This document shows positions 1 to 11,027 of a stretch of DNA of 64,000 nucleotides, piece by piece. The translations under genes and the position numbers were made by a program. The notes under the pieces were generated by a model that was given only the letters and a program-made list of their open reading frames with translations, was not told where the DNA came from and did no database searches. Where the stretch lies: assembly GCA_008729055.1 (NCBI GenBank), contig SDUX01000008.1, positions 4,861,756-4,925,755 on the forward strand, given 5' to 3'. Each line of letters begins with the position of its first letter. The first letter of the stretch is position 1. This DNA comes from Pyropia haitanensis (lineage: Eukaryota; Rhodophyta; Bangiophyceae; Bangiales; Bangiaceae).

Positions 1-2142
1 AACCGCGCGCGTGTGCGCGTCGCGGCAAGGGCGTGGCGCGAGCCGACGCACCCGCCAAAGGAGCGCGGTCGCAACTACCGCAGCACGGCTGTGCCCCCTC
101 CCGCGAGGAGGGGTCCTGTTTCGGCCACTACCAGCGTGCGGTGGCCGCCTCTGCGGTGGCGCGGCAAAGATATCTCTTGGAATTGAACACCCCACCGCGC
201 GTTGCGGGGCGGCGCTACACCTTGGCGCACAGACACACACCCACACCTGTCCCCGACAGTTGTGTTGCTTGAACAATAGACAGCACCCCCGCCGATACGC
301 CAGGCAGCATCCACGGCACACACCCAAAGGCGAACGCCATCCCCCCCCCGCAGATGGGGTCTCCACGAACCCAACGGGGGCGGAGGGGTGGGTGCGTACT
401 CGCCAGCCGCACGTCCGGGCCAATCAGCCTCTTTCCGCGGGATGGCAACGCCCTCAGCCGTGACGACCGCCCCCGCTCTGTTCCCTCCGCACGCCCTCCT
501 TGTCCTGCCCAACAGCCCCCACGCGTCACGCAGCCCCAAACGGGGGGCTGCCCATCACGGTGCTGATCACCCTCGAGACTCCCCTTTGCGCTGGCTGAAA
601 CGATATGGCTAGGGGTGCCTGCGGGCGTGGCGCGCCGGTCCGCTGACGCAGCGCAGCGCCTGTGTTGGCGTTCCAATTTCGCAAGCACCGGTGCGACTGC
701 CTCGGCGGAGGCGCTCGCACCTCCACCGCCGTCACGGCCCTGGTGTTCTGTGGCGGCCCCACGCGCTCCCCTCCGCCCTCTCTCACGCCCCGGGGTGGGA
801 CCCTGCCGTGCTTCGTTTTGGCCACCGGGGCAGACGGGCATGCATCGCGGGGAATTGCGTTCCCAGTGGGCTCGACTGATTTCATTCGTCGAGGGCAGAA
901 TTCCGCAAGTCTGTCGTCTGCCGGAGGCGTTGGCAATCTCTTGCGGACTGGTGGCTCCGCCAGCTGGCGCCGCGGCGGTGTCATGGACAAGGCCCCCCCC
1001 CCTTCCGAAGAAGAAACGGACGAGGTCTTCCTGCTGGAGCCACACCCCCGGACACCAGGCGATCATTGGTACGCAACGACTGCGCCCCATCGTCATGCCG
1101 TCTGGCCCGCCACCGTACCAAGCACAAGCAGTCACAGACCACCCGCTGTTGTCCCATTCCATTCGGGTGGCATGCGCTGCATGCGGCTATGGCAAGGAAC
1201 CAGCCTCGTCGAGTGCGCTGCGCGGCACAGCACATGTCAGCCCGGACAGGCAGCGGCGCTCGAGGTGGGAACACAGGATGATAGTCACCAGATCAACGAG
1301 TGGATTGTAAACAGATGCCAGGCGCGTCACAAATCACGACAGCGCCCCACACAATGGGGTGTTCTTCGTCAACCCACAGCAGCTGTCGGGCTCGACAAGT
1401 CCCTAAATCAGCTCAAGACAAACTACCCGCAGGGCCCGTGGGACGACCGCACACAACCACCGCCGCCGCCCCGAGCTGCGAGGTAGGGCGGCAAGGTAGC
1501 CGACATCAGCTGGGTGGGGAGCTATCGCGGGTCGCCCCGCGCCGCCGCCGCCACGACTGCTTGCCACAAATGCGCGAATGCAATGGGAGGGGCGACGGGG
1601 CCTTGTGGGGAGACTACTCTGTGGCAAAAAACAGGGAGCGACAAGGCAGCTCGTGGGGGGTGGAACGCCACGGCGAGGCCGTTCCTTGCCTAGTCGTCCG
1701 GGTCGTGAAAAACGTCGTCGAGACGCTCGGAGAGGGGAGGGAGGGGAGGCGTGGGAAGCCGTGGCCGCCACTGCAACAGCGGCCGCCGCGTCTGCAGGTA
1801 GCGGGGGCCACTGGCTGCCCCCCTCGCCACGCGATGGCGCGACGCGGCCCGCCGCGTGCGCGTGGCCGGCGCCGCGCAGGTGGACACGCAACGGTGGTCA
1901 ACCCCAGCACGTGTGGCGACCACGGTCATACCGAGATGCGTCGGTAGCGCGCTTTCCCAAGCCTATGTGCACCCATCTGTCGCCCTCCATCACCCCTCAC
2001 GCGCTAGTAGACTCGGTCCACAGCAGAGACACGGCCGTCCTCATAGTAAAAAGAAAAAACCCAGTCACGAGCGCACTGTACACCAAAAGGAACCCTCGCC
2101 CCTGTGCCCACGACCTCGTCCGTGCCTCAACGATGGCGGCGT
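1..2142. other. intergenic, no supported gene
   Basis: GC-rich DNA with many overlapping open frames on both strands. None carries a recognisable motif or balanced composition. The right end is the 3' flank of the minus-strand dehydrogenase gene. I see no RNA gene, transposon end or tandem repeat. Confidence 0.5.
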
Positions 2143-3210
2143 TCAATCGAGTGACGGCAGGTTGCCCAACGCTGCCTGCGCCCGCACCGTATCCACAACC
2201 GTCTCGCGCCAGTCGCGGTATGTAACGCCGAGCTCCTTCACCGACGGCGTGTTGTCATACACCGCCGGGTTGCCCAGCAGCCCTCGCAACATCGTGCCCG
2301 TATCCCCCGGGATGAGGCGGACGAGCCCCTGCATGAGGGTCCCCCCGATGGGCCCCGTCGCGTCAATCGTCGGCAGCTTGTACCCCTTGTCCCGCGTGCA
2401 CCCCGCCGACTGCAGCACCTCCACAATCCCCTTCATCGACACTTCGGTCGCGGAGCAAATGTAGCGGCCGCCCGCCACGCCGCGCGCGGCGGCGGCCAGG
2501 TGCGTATCGGCCACGTCGCGCACGTCGACGACGCCGACGGTGAGGTCGGGGATGACGGGGAGGCCGCCCTTGCACGGGGCCATCACAAACGACTCGACGC
2601 TCGTGTTGATGGGCTTGGCCGACAGGGCGGGCCCGATCACCGCCGACGGGTTGACGACGACCAGGTCCCACGAGCCGCCGTCGGCGGCGACAAACTCGTG
2701 CGCCGCCCGCTCCGCAAGGACCTTGCTGTAGTAGTAGGGCAGCCGCGACAGCGTGCTCCGCTCGTTCCAGTCGGCGCCCGTAAAGACGCGCCCCCGCTCC
2801 CCACTGTCGGTGATGGCCGCCACCGACGAGGTCAGGACGACGCGGCGGAGGCCCGGCCCGGCGGCGGTGGCACAGCTGTGCAGCACCGAGCGGGTGCCGT
2901 CGAGCGCCGGGTCCACCAGGTCCCGCTGCGCGTCCTTGACGCCAAACGCGTACGGCGACGCCGAGTGGTAGACGACCGCGCAGCCGGCGACGGCGGCGTC
3001 AAACGCACCGGCCGGCGCGAGCAGGTCGGCAGAGAACAAGTGGAGGCGGGTGGCCGCGCCGGGGAGGGAGGTGAGGTGGGCGGTCTTGGCCGCCGCGTCC
3101 GCGTCGCGGACGGTGGCGTGGACGGTGTGGCCCGCGGCGAGGAGGGCGCGGACCAGGTGGGCGCCGATAAAGCCGCTGCCGCCCGTCACGCACACCGTCT
3201 CGGCGGCCAT
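2143..3210 (-). CDS. extended short-chain dehydrogenase/reductase (dihydroflavonol reductase / cinnamoyl-CoA reductase type)
   Basis: A single-exon frame of 355 residues. It opens with the Rossmann motif TGGSGFIGAHLV (residues about 8-19), which binds NAD(P). It continues with LTSSVAA, which supplies the active-site serine, and PYYYSK, the YxxxK pair, followed by the SAVIGP and DVRDVADTHL blocks typical of the DFR/CCR/anthocyanidin-reductase branch of extended SDRs. Length is normal for the family (320-360). I chose the ATG at 3210 because the enzyme fold starts there and the context is ccaccATGg; the open frame further upstream is proline-rich leader. The likely reaction is NADPH-dependent reduction of an aldehyde, ketone or acyl-CoA thioester in the cytosol. 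The substrate cannot be read from sequence, and the flavonoid or lignin names are family labels only. No targeting peptide is visible. Confidence 0.9.
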   Translation of the reverse strand: MAAETVCVTGGSGFIGAHLVRALLAAGHTVHATVRDADAAAKTAHLTSLPGAATRLHLFSADLLAPAGAFDAAVAGCAVVYHSASPYAFGVKDAQRDLVDPALDGTRSVLHSCATAAGPGLRRVVLTSSVAAITDSGERGRVFTGADWNERSTLSRLPYYYSKVLAERAAHEFVAADGGSWDLVVVNPSAVIGPALSAKPINTSVESFVMAPCKGGLPVIPDLTVGVVDVRDVADTHLAAAARGVAGGRYICSATEVSMKGIVEVLQSAGCTRDKGYKLPTIDATGPIGGTLMQGLVRLIPGDTGTMLRGLLGNPAVYDNTPSVKELGVTYRDWRETVVDTVRAQAALGNLPSLD

Positions 3211-5401
3211 GGTGGTGGAAGAGGACGCTGCCGGGGGGGGGGGGGGGGGGGGGCGTTGAACAGAGGCGAGGCGGAGGAACGGGGGCGGGGCCGCCGGTGG
3301 TGCGGAGTTGCGTGTGAGCAAAGGCGGCGCGACGTAGGAAGGGGGGGAGGAGGCCGGCGTGGGATGGATGAAGGAGCGGCGCAGCAGTGTGAGGAGACGT
3401 GGAGCTCTAGCACGGGGGCGTCGGGTTTTTGAGCGGGGGAGCGGAGAGAAGGAGCGCGGTTGTTGGGGGGGTAGAGGGAACCAGGAGCGGCCCGGGGAGG
3501 TCTGTCGCTGCGCTGGGGAGAGGGGAGGACCGGCCGCTGGAGGGTGGCGGCCCGCGGTGGCATGCAAACGATCGCGCGCGTGTCGCGCCCGTAGATCCCG
3601 TCGGCCGCCTTGATCCGCCACCCCTGCGCGGGGAACCACGGGGCCCGCCCGCCCAACGGCCATCCACAAACGCGGCACCGGCACGTGCGGTGGCCGGATG
3701 GTACAGTACACGCACACGCCGCGCCCCCCCCCAGCGCAGTGGGGCCTCCACCGTGTACCTTAAAATCGTGCGAATCGGCTGCAAACGCTGTTTACAACGT
3801 CCCGCAACGGGCTGAAAGCACTTGCACAACCTTGCAAAAGTTGCACAATGATTGCACGAATGGCTGATTCTTGCACCAGTCTTGCCCACGAACTGCCTAT
3901 AAAATGTTGCTCCCCGCGAGACTCGGAGGTCAACAACAGCAACGAGTCTGACGCACCGCTCAGACAAGATGGCGTTTCATTGGCTGAAACGTCGATTCTC
4001 GCTGCAAGTGCTTGCGAGGGGGGCCTCGAGTCTTGCACCGGAAGTGCAAACAGAGACAAGAAGCCTGCGGTCGTGCTGCAAATAGTGCAGAGAAGTTGCG
4101 GTCTCCTTTGCTCACTTGAACGCACTTTTTTGAGTGCCCCTTAGAACAGAAAAAAGTTCGTTGTGTCCGCCAAGTTGGAGGCCGACCTTTTTTCAGTTCT
4201 TCATCCGCGACGCGTGCTCGTCCAACGCGGGGCGGGCCCCCCCCGCGGGCGGCGACCATCCAACCCGACCGGCTGCTCCGGCTAGGGCCCGCACCCCCAC
4301 CGCCACGCGGGCGGCCGACCGGCCACGGGCGGCCGCCCCCGCGGCGGCCGCCCCCGCCACGGCGGCGGCGGCGGCGGCAGCAGCGGCGGCGCACCCGCCG
4401 CCACCGCCGCCACCATCCTCACCGCCCCCCCCCCCCCACCCCCCTTGCGCCGTGCCGGCGGGTCCCCCCCCGCGAGCAGCACCGCGCGGCGAGGGCGGCC
4501 AGCCGCGGGGCGGCGGTCCCCCTCCCCCCCTCCCCCCCCCACCCCTCCGCCACGGCGCGGTGGCCACGCCGCCGCCGCCGCCACCGTCGGTGGGTGGCCC
4601 GCCCCGTGGGCGGCGTCCACGCCGGCACGCCGGGCGGGCGTGACCGCCCGTACCACTCGCGGGGGGGGTGGCCGCGCCCGCCGTCGGCCTCTCGTCTTTC
4701 TTTCCCCACCCCCCCCCCCCCCCCTCCCCCAACCTCCAAACACCGCACCCCGACGGGACGCAGCGGGGCCACACGGGCGCGGTGCCCCCCCCCCCCACCG
4801 CCTCCTGTCCGTCCCCACCATCCCCCTTCCGTCTTGCTCCTCCTCCCCTGCGGACGCGGGTGGCGGCCGGCGCGCCAGGGGCGGTGGCGGCCGCTCCTCA
4901 CCCCCCCCCCCCCCCCCCTACCCCCCCCCACCATCGACGGCAGCACCGCCAGCACGCGGCGGGCGCGGGTGGCGGCCGCCGCCACCCGCCGCCGCCGCGG
5001 CGGGCGACGACCCGTCGGGTGGCCGCCGCGGGCGGGGGGGGGGATGGCGACCGCCGCGGCGGTTGCCAAGGCGGCGGCGAGACGGGCGGGCGGCGCGCGC
5101 GGCGGCGGCGGCGGCGGCGGCGGCGCGGCCGCCGCCGCGGCGACCCGCACGGCCACCCCCGCGGCGGCGGCGGTTCGAGGCGGGTGCGGGCGGCGGCGGC
5201 AGGGGGCGGCGGTGGGGAACGACGGCCGTCCGACGCGGGGACAAGGGACGGGTGTGTGGCGGCGGTTGGGGGCAGAGGCAGCGACGGCGAGCACCCACAG
5301 CCGCAGACGGCGGCGGCGGTGGCGGCGGCGGTGGCCGGCGGCGGCGGCGGTGGCGGCCGCGGCACGCGGCGGGCGGCCAACGGCCACGCGCGCGGTGACC
5401 A
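3211..5401. other. intergenic: dehydrogenase 5' flank, TTGCA cluster, GC-rich filler
   Basis: Holds the upstream region of the minus-strand dehydrogenase, a cluster of TTGCA motifs with a TATA-like box near 3.8-3.9 kb, and from about 4.2 kb a long GC-rich stretch with many poly-C runs. The long frames at 4.2-5.4 kb exist on both strands and read as Pro/Arg/Gly/Ala filler, so I do not call them genes. Confidence 0.5.
3822..3904 (+). promoter_or_regulatory. TTGCA motif cluster followed by TATAAAA
   Basis: Between about 3822 and 3890 TTGCA/TTGCAC recurs at short spacing. TATAAAA follows at 3898-3904. About 65 bases further on, an ATG at 3969 opens a 38-codon frame (MAFHWLKRRFSLQ...) ending at 4085. 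The arrangement resembles a plus-strand promoter driving a short transcript, or a divergent promoter shared with the dehydrogenase. The peptide has no recognisable domain. Confidence 0.3.
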
Positions 5402-5445
5402 GAGACAGCGTCGGAAAGTTGCAAATTCGGTCAGAAATTGCAACC
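5402..5445 (+). repeat. left terminal inverted repeat
   Basis: A 44-bp end, inverted copy of 7239-7282 with three mismatches. The transposase ATG lies 68 bases inside it. Confidence 0.88.
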
Positions 5446-5512
5446 AGATACTCAGTCGTGTATCTCCCAGACCAGCGCCTGCGTCCCCTGTCTCTCCGCC
5501 CCACCATCCACC

Positions 5513-7159
5513 ATGCGAGTCTCCGACGCCCTACCTGCTCTCGATGAGCTCCTCCACAGCGGTGCCAGCCTGGTGTCCGCTTTGCGCTCCGTTGCTGCCT
5601 CGCGGGGTGTGACTTTTTCGGCCCTCAAGGCCGCTCACCACCGCCGGACGAGGACTTCCACCGACGGCCACGGCAACCGCCGCCTGACCGTCGAGCAGGA
5701 GCAGACGGTGGTCGGGGTGGCGCAGGCTTTTAGTATCAACAACCTGCCGCTGTCCCGGCAGCAGATTCGGGAGATGGTGGCTCGTCGCTGGGGCGTGTCG
5801 GTGTCGGACCCGTGGACGCGTCGCTTCCTCGCCCGCCACCGCGCGCACCTGCGTGCTCGGACCTGCAAAGCCCTCGCCGACAAGCGGATGGGGGCGCAGA
5901 TGCTGGCCAATGTGGATGGCTTCTGCGAGGAGCTGACGGACTTCCTCCAGTCGCACGCATTCACGGCGTCGGCGGTCATGAACTTCGACGAGACCAGGGT
6001 CGTCGTCAAGGGCGGCCACCTGGCCACCCAGCGGGTAGTGGCTGCGGGGAAGGAGCGGGCCAACGCTGCGTCGACGCGGAGGTCCACTGTGGCCTCGTTG
6101 CTGACGTTCGCGGCGGCAGACGGGTCCATCTTTCTGAGTGTCTACGTGCTGAAGGCCAACTTCGACGAGGACGGCCGGTCATCTGTCAACTTCTCGCTTG
6201 AGCCGGCCACCCGCGTCTCCCGTCGCTCCTGGCCTCGCTTTTTTTGCTGGACGGACTCGGGCTTCCTCGACGCGGACCTGTTTGGCCGGGTGATGGACCT
6301 TGTTGTGGAGGAGTGGACGGTGAGGAACCCCGGTCGCGCTCTTCTGCTCTTTGGCGACCAGTGCTCTGCCCACATGCGGGCGGACACGCTCGAGCGGGCC
6401 CTGGCGCGTGGCGTCTACCTCTTCTTCCTCGTTGCAAATGCGTCGCACTTCCTGCAGCCGTTGGACGCGGCCCCGTTCGCCGTGTTCCACCGACATCTGC
6501 GGATCAAGAACGACGAGTACGTCATGGACGCGATGCTGTCTGGTCAGAGCGTCCGGGACGCGCTGCTGGCGGCTGCCTACCACTGCGAGCGGGTCAGCTT
6601 CACACCTGCAGTTGTAAAGCACGCTTTTGTCACCACTGGGCTGTGGCCATTCAACCGGGAGGTGGTGCGCGCGCGGGCCGAGGAGAACCTGGGGGTGGCG
6701 GACCCCGGGTCGTCCCCGCGAGAGCAGGCGCGGGCCATGACGGGTGAGGTGCTCGCGGCAGCGAGGCAGAGAGACGCTGAACGCAGGGACAAGGCGGTAG
6801 GGGGCAAGGCCGTGGTGCAGCGCGGCGCCATCCACTCCCCGTACAACCTGGTGGCAAGCGCTCGCAAGAGGTCCGCGGAAATGGCGGCTGAGGCGGAGGA
6901 AGTGCGAGCCCGCAAGATTGCTCGCGCTAAGAAGGCGGCGGACAAGGCAGCCCTTGTTGCTGAGGCGCTATTGGCCCGACAGGACATGGTGTGTCAGGTG
7001 TGCAAGGTCACCCGTCATAGGGGCGGGCCGGGGTGGGCAGTATGTGAGTGCGGTCATTGGCGCGCCTGCCGAGCGTGCAAATCAACGTTTTGCGGGAAAT
7101 GGGCGATGGAGGGGCACGGGGGCACGTACACTGTCGGTGTTCCTGCCCGTTCCCGCTAG
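5513..7159 (+). CDS. pogo/DDE_1-like transposase
   Basis: 548 residues from the ATG at 5513 (context ccaccATGc); an upstream TTG of the same frame lies partly in the terminal repeat and was rejected. The N-terminus looks like a Psq/CENP-B-type DNA-binding region (LTVEQEQTVV..., IREMVARRWGVSVSDPWTRRF). The catalytic core has three acidic positions: D159 in NFDETR, D282 in LLFGDQCSAH and D318 in HFLQPLDAAPF, so the last two are 36 residues apart (DD35D spacing). LQPLD is characteristic of the pogo/Tigger/Jerky DDE_1 group. The C-terminus has a Lys/Arg/Ala coiled stretch and a Cys-rich finger (CQVCK, CECG, CRACK) that may bind zinc. It is expected to cut and paste the element by binding its terminal repeats. 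No stop or frameshift breaks it. Confidence 0.9.
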   Translation: MRVSDALPALDELLHSGASLVSALRSVAASRGVTFSALKAAHHRRTRTSTDGHGNRRLTVEQEQTVVGVAQAFSINNLPLSRQQIREMVARRWGVSVSDPWTRRFLARHRAHLRARTCKALADKRMGAQMLANVDGFCEELTDFLQSHAFTASAVMNFDETRVVVKGGHLATQRVVAAGKERANAASTRRSTVASLLTFAAADGSIFLSVYVLKANFDEDGRSSVNFSLEPATRVSRRSWPRFFCWTDSGFLDADLFGRVMDLVVEEWTVRNPGRALLLFGDQCSAHMRADTLERALARGVYLFFLVANASHFLQPLDAAPFAVFHRHLRIKNDEYVMDAMLSGQSVRDALLAAAYHCERVSFTPAVVKHAFVTTGLWPFNREVVRARAEENLGVADPGSSPREQARAMTGEVLAAARQRDAERRDKAVGGKAVVQRGAIHSPYNLVASARKRSAEMAAEAEEVRARKIARAKKAADKAALVAEALLARQDMVCQVCKVTRHRGGPGWAVCECGHWRACRACKSTFCGKWAMEGHGGTYTVGVPARSR

Positions 7160-7238
7160 CATAGCTCTTCTCTTTGTGTCTATTTCTGCTTCTTGTTCTT
7201 TTTTTCTTCTCTCTCTCCCGTCCATTTGCTCCCAGTCA

Positions 7239-7282
7239 GGTTGCAATTTTTGAGCTAATTTGCAACTTTCCGACGCTGTCTC
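7239..7282 (-). repeat. right terminal inverted repeat
   Basis: Inverted copy of 5402-5445. It ends 80-123 bases after the transposase stop, followed by CCA outside the element. Confidence 0.88.
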
Positions 7283-7602
7283 CCAGGCGGCGGCAGCGCG
7301 CGCGGCGCCTCCATCCGCGCTTTGTGGTGTGTCGAAAAGCGTCGCGTCCTCTGGAAACGGAAAGGGTGCTTTCAAAAATCACACTGGCATTGGAGTTTTC
7401 CACTTTGCCGGATTGTTTCCAGCCAGCAATCTTGACGTCGACTGCAGAAAAAGGCCAGGGTATGTTCGCAAACGCACTTTGCGTAGATTGGAGACTCGGG
7501 ACGCATGGCCCCCAGCCCCCCCCCCCTCCCCCCCCCCCTTGCATCTCCCGTCGGCCCGTCGCCGCGCCCGACACGCCGCCCGCCCCCGCCCTCGCCTGCC
7601 CC
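7283..7602. other. intergenic between transposon and PPR gene 3' end
   Basis: A short spacer with a poly-C stretch near 7515-7540 and TATATATC at 7604-7611, which overlaps the PPR stop codon. No gene seen. Confidence 0.5.
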
Positions 7603-9429
7603 CTATATATCATACGCCTGGAGCATCCCCGTAAAGCGGGGAAACCCGCCACGCTTCTTGCACTCGCGCAGCAGCCGGCTTTGCCTCGCCGCGTCGAGCG
7701 GCACCGCCGCGGCGGCCATCTCGTGCAGCAGCGCCGCCGCGGCGGCCTCGTCGTCGGCCCAAATGTCGGCCTCGAGGAGCCACGTCCACGTGCGGGTGCG
7801 GACGAAAAAGCCCGCGGCGAGCATCTCGTGGAGGAGCGCCCGCGCGTTGCGCCGGTCCCCGCTGCCCAGGCACGCGTTGATGACCGCGTAAAAGGTGCGC
7901 TCCTCGAGGGCGTAGCCGCCCTCGCGGATCGCGTCAAACAGCTCCACCGCCCGCGCGGCGTTGCCCGACCGGCCAAAGCCCTTGATGAGGCTCGTAAAGG
8001 TGATGACGTCGGGGTGCAGGCCGACAGACATCATCTCGTCAAAGTAGGCCGACGCGCCGTCCATGTCCCCGCGGTGCGCGCACGCGTCGATCATCGTGTT
8101 GTACGTCACCTTGGTCGGCGTCACCGTCACCTTCATCTCGGCAAACATCGCGACGGCCTCGTCAAAGCGCTGGGAGCGGGAGAGCGTCTTGAGGAGGGTG
8201 TTGTACGTCGGCGCGCCGGGCCGCACGTTGGCCAGCCGCATCATCTCGACGGTCTTTTCCAGCGCCTTGAAATTCTTGGCGCGCGCGCCTGGGGGAAGGG
8301 GAGCGCACAGGGGGTGGACGAGCCAACCGCAGCGACGACCAGTGAAACGCCGAGCGCAGCAGCGTGCGCGGCAGCCATCCGTAGGGCAGCAGGTCAGTAA
8401 AAGGCAGCAGCACAACGCACCCCGCGCCATGCACCGCGGCAGCAGACGGATGGGGATGCCGAGACAGCGCGCCGCGGCGCCCCTGCGGCGGCGGCCCGAC
8501 GCGAGCGAGCACGCAGCCAGCCCCTCGCCCCTCCCCCGCCCCCCCCCCCCCCCCCCCCCCCGCCCTCCGTGTCGCTACCGCCCAACCCCCCGCCACCACC
8601 ACGCACCCCTATCCCACCAGCAACCCCCCTTCCCGCCCCCCCCCCCCCCCCCCCGGCCCCCCACCCAACGCACAGCAGTCGAGCGCAATGTTAAACGTCG
8701 TCTCGTCCGGCTCCAGCCCCGCCTCCCGCAGCTGACTAATCAGCGTCATCGCGCGGGGCACGTTGGCCTCCCGCGCGTAGCCACTGAGCAGCGTATTGTA
8801 CAGCACCACGTGCGGCCGCCGGCCGTCGGCCACAATCCCCCGCAGCACCCCCTCCGCGTCGGCGACGCGGCCCGCGCGGACGAGGCTGCTCATCAGCTCC
8901 GCGTAGATAAACATGTCGGGCACCACCCGCGCGCGGGCCATCGCGGCCATCGTCGCGAGCGCGTGCGCCGCGTCACCCCGTGAGCCACACACCTTCATCA
9001 GCGGCCGGTACGTAATGACGTTGGCGAGGCCCGTCGCGGCCACCTCGGCGGCCAGCGCGAGGCCACCGTCAATGTCCCCGTCGGCGGCGAGCAGGCTCAC
9101 CGCCTGGTTGTAGTTTTGCTGGAACGCGGTGCCCGCGGCGACCATCTCGGCGAGCAGCGCCGCGGCGGCGGCGCCGCCGCCCTGCTGCGCCGCCGCCACC
9201 AGCTTGGCATTGTTCTCCCGCCACAGCACGCCGGGCCCGTCGCCGTCGCCACCACCGACGCCGCCGCCGCTCCCGCCGCCGCCGCCGCCGCCGCCGCCGC
9301 CATCCAAGCTGGCAACGCCGCCGTACCGCCGCGGCCGCCCCGCGTCGGCCGGGGCGGGCGCAAAGCGGGCGCTCCCCACAGACCGCCTCGCCGATGGCGG
9401 CGGCGGCGGCGGCGGCGACGACAACGACG

Positions 9430-9487
<58 letters not shown>

Positions 9488-9893
9488 GGGCACCCGCGGC
9501 ACACCCGCACCGGGGGAGACGCCGCCGCCGCCATCACGGGCGCGCGCCCCCCCCCGCCGGGGCGATGACGCGACGCCCGCCGCGGGTGGTGGCGACGGCA
9601 CGCCGCCAACGGCGGCGGCATTGGCCGCGGCCGCGGCGGCGGCGGCGGCGGCCGCCGCCGCCGCCGCCGCCGCCGCCGCCCCCCGCCGCCGCCACGCGTG
9701 GCCGCCGCCGACCGACGGGGATACGGGCGGCGGCGGCGGCGGGCGGGCGCCCCCCGCGGCGGCTCGCGCCACCGCCGGCACGGCCGCGGCGGCGGCCGCC
9801 GCGTCGTCGGCGGCCGCCGGCGGCGGCGCCGCCGCGGGCCCGCGGCGGCGCCGCCCGGCCAGCGGCACGCCCAGGAGGGGGGACCGCCGCGCG

Positions 9894-9931
<38 letters not shown>

Positions 9932-10096
9932 TGCACGCCGCTGGCGGACCGGTCGGGGGCGGCACGCGGCGGCGGCGGCGGCGGCGCCACCGCCACCGCC
10001 GCTGCCGTCAAGGCCGCCGCCGACGGCGGCGGCGCTGGTGGCCGCCGCCGTCCCAGCGGCGGCGGCAAAGGTGGCAAACGCCGGCCGGGGTAGCAT
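7603..10096 (-). CDS. P-class pentatricopeptide repeat protein
   Basis: Two exons, 10096-8674 and 8288-7603, give 702 residues. The intron (385 bp) starts GTGCGT and ends CCCCCAG. This join makes the fourth repeat exactly 35 residues, which is why I prefer it to a nearby GTGGGG donor. The C-terminal half carries nine or ten 35-residue PPR motifs (e.g. VVLYNTLLSGYAREANVPRA, KVTYNTMIDACAHRGDMDGA), all pure P type without E or DYW extensions. Such proteins bind single-stranded organelle RNA and affect its stability, splicing or translation. The N-terminal half is an Ala/Gly/Pro-rich region with long homopolymers. MLPRPAFATFAAAAG at the start would suit a plastid or mitochondrial transit peptide. 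The organelle and RNA target are unknown. The ATG at 10096 is chosen because upstream sequence is a poly-A/poly-T leader. Confidence 0.85.
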
Positions 10097-10784
10097 CGTG
10101 GCGTCGGCAGAAAGTAGGAAAAAAAAAAAAAAAAAAAAAGAAACCAAGACGAGCAAGAGAGGGGGAGGGGGGGGGGGGTGGTGGGGGTGGTAAGGGCAGC
10201 GCGCACCAACCACGGGGGAACCGCCGCCCAGACCGCGCCGAGAGGCTGCGCGGGAGGGGGGGGACGGGTCTGGGGCGGGGCCCACGCGCGGCGGGCGCGG
10301 CGGCCGACCGCCCAGACCGGCACCGCGGGGACGCGCGCCGCAACGACGAGCCGCGCGGGGGGTGGCCCCGGCGGCGGCGGCGGCCGCCGAGCTCACGCCC
10401 CGCGCGCCGACAACCGGGGCGATCGTCGCGGCCCGTGGGGGGCGCGGGGGCGCGCACGCCGGCGGGTGTCCCGTCGCCAAGATCACCGAGCATCTCATCC
10501 GACGTCGGTCGTGGCCGCGGCTTTTCGGTCACCCGTGTCACCGGTTCGGGATGACACGTGGGGGGCCACTCCGTGTCATCCTGCGGGCCCGTGTCATCCT
10601 GCGGCACCGGCCGCAACGCGCTTCGTCTGGGTCCACCAGAAGCAGGAGCACCTCCCCGCACCCAAAGGAAAGAAAAAAAAAAAAAAAAAAAGTGCCCTCC
10701 TTAGATATCCTATGGTGTGAGTGTCCTCCCGCTGGGGCCGCACCCCCACCCACCCACCGCGCCACCGCCACCACCCAGCGCGGG
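10097..10784. other. intergenic: PPR leader and GH13 3' flank
   Basis: Contains A-runs at about 10119-10139 and 10675-10691 (T-runs on the minus strand) and short direct/inverted copies of GTGTCATCC around 10548-10604. No gene seen. Confidence 0.45.
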
Positions 10785-10974
10785 CTACCGCGGCGGCCCG
10801 TCGGCGTCCCCCCCCCCCGCCTCGGGCCAGCCAACGACCAGCGCGTGGCGCGCAAACGGCGGCAGCGGGAGCAGGTAGGCCGTCTCGCGGCGCTCCGCAA
10901 CGACCGCCGCGCCCGTCAGCAGGTCCGTCAGCCGCAGCGCGTCGGCGGCGGGCGCCGCCGCCGCCGCCGCCGAC

Positions 10975-11027
<53 letters not shown>

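Larger units (their letters stand above)
5402..7282 (+). mobile_element. DNA transposon with 44-bp TIRs and intact DDE transposase
   Basis: The ends 5402-5445 and 7239-7282 are inverted copies of each other (41 of 44 matched; the outer 26 bases identical, beginning gagacagcgtcgg). They bracket one complete transposase gene. The trinucleotide CCA lies directly outside both ends (5399-5401 and 7283-7285), a possible 3-bp target duplication. Total length is about 1.88 kb. Near-identical ends and an unbroken frame point to recent activity. Confidence 0.88.

Noticed and set aside
4193..5612. Several 300-residue frames on both strands
   Set aside because: Pro/Arg/Gly/Ala filler from CCG repeats; mutually overlapping, no motif.
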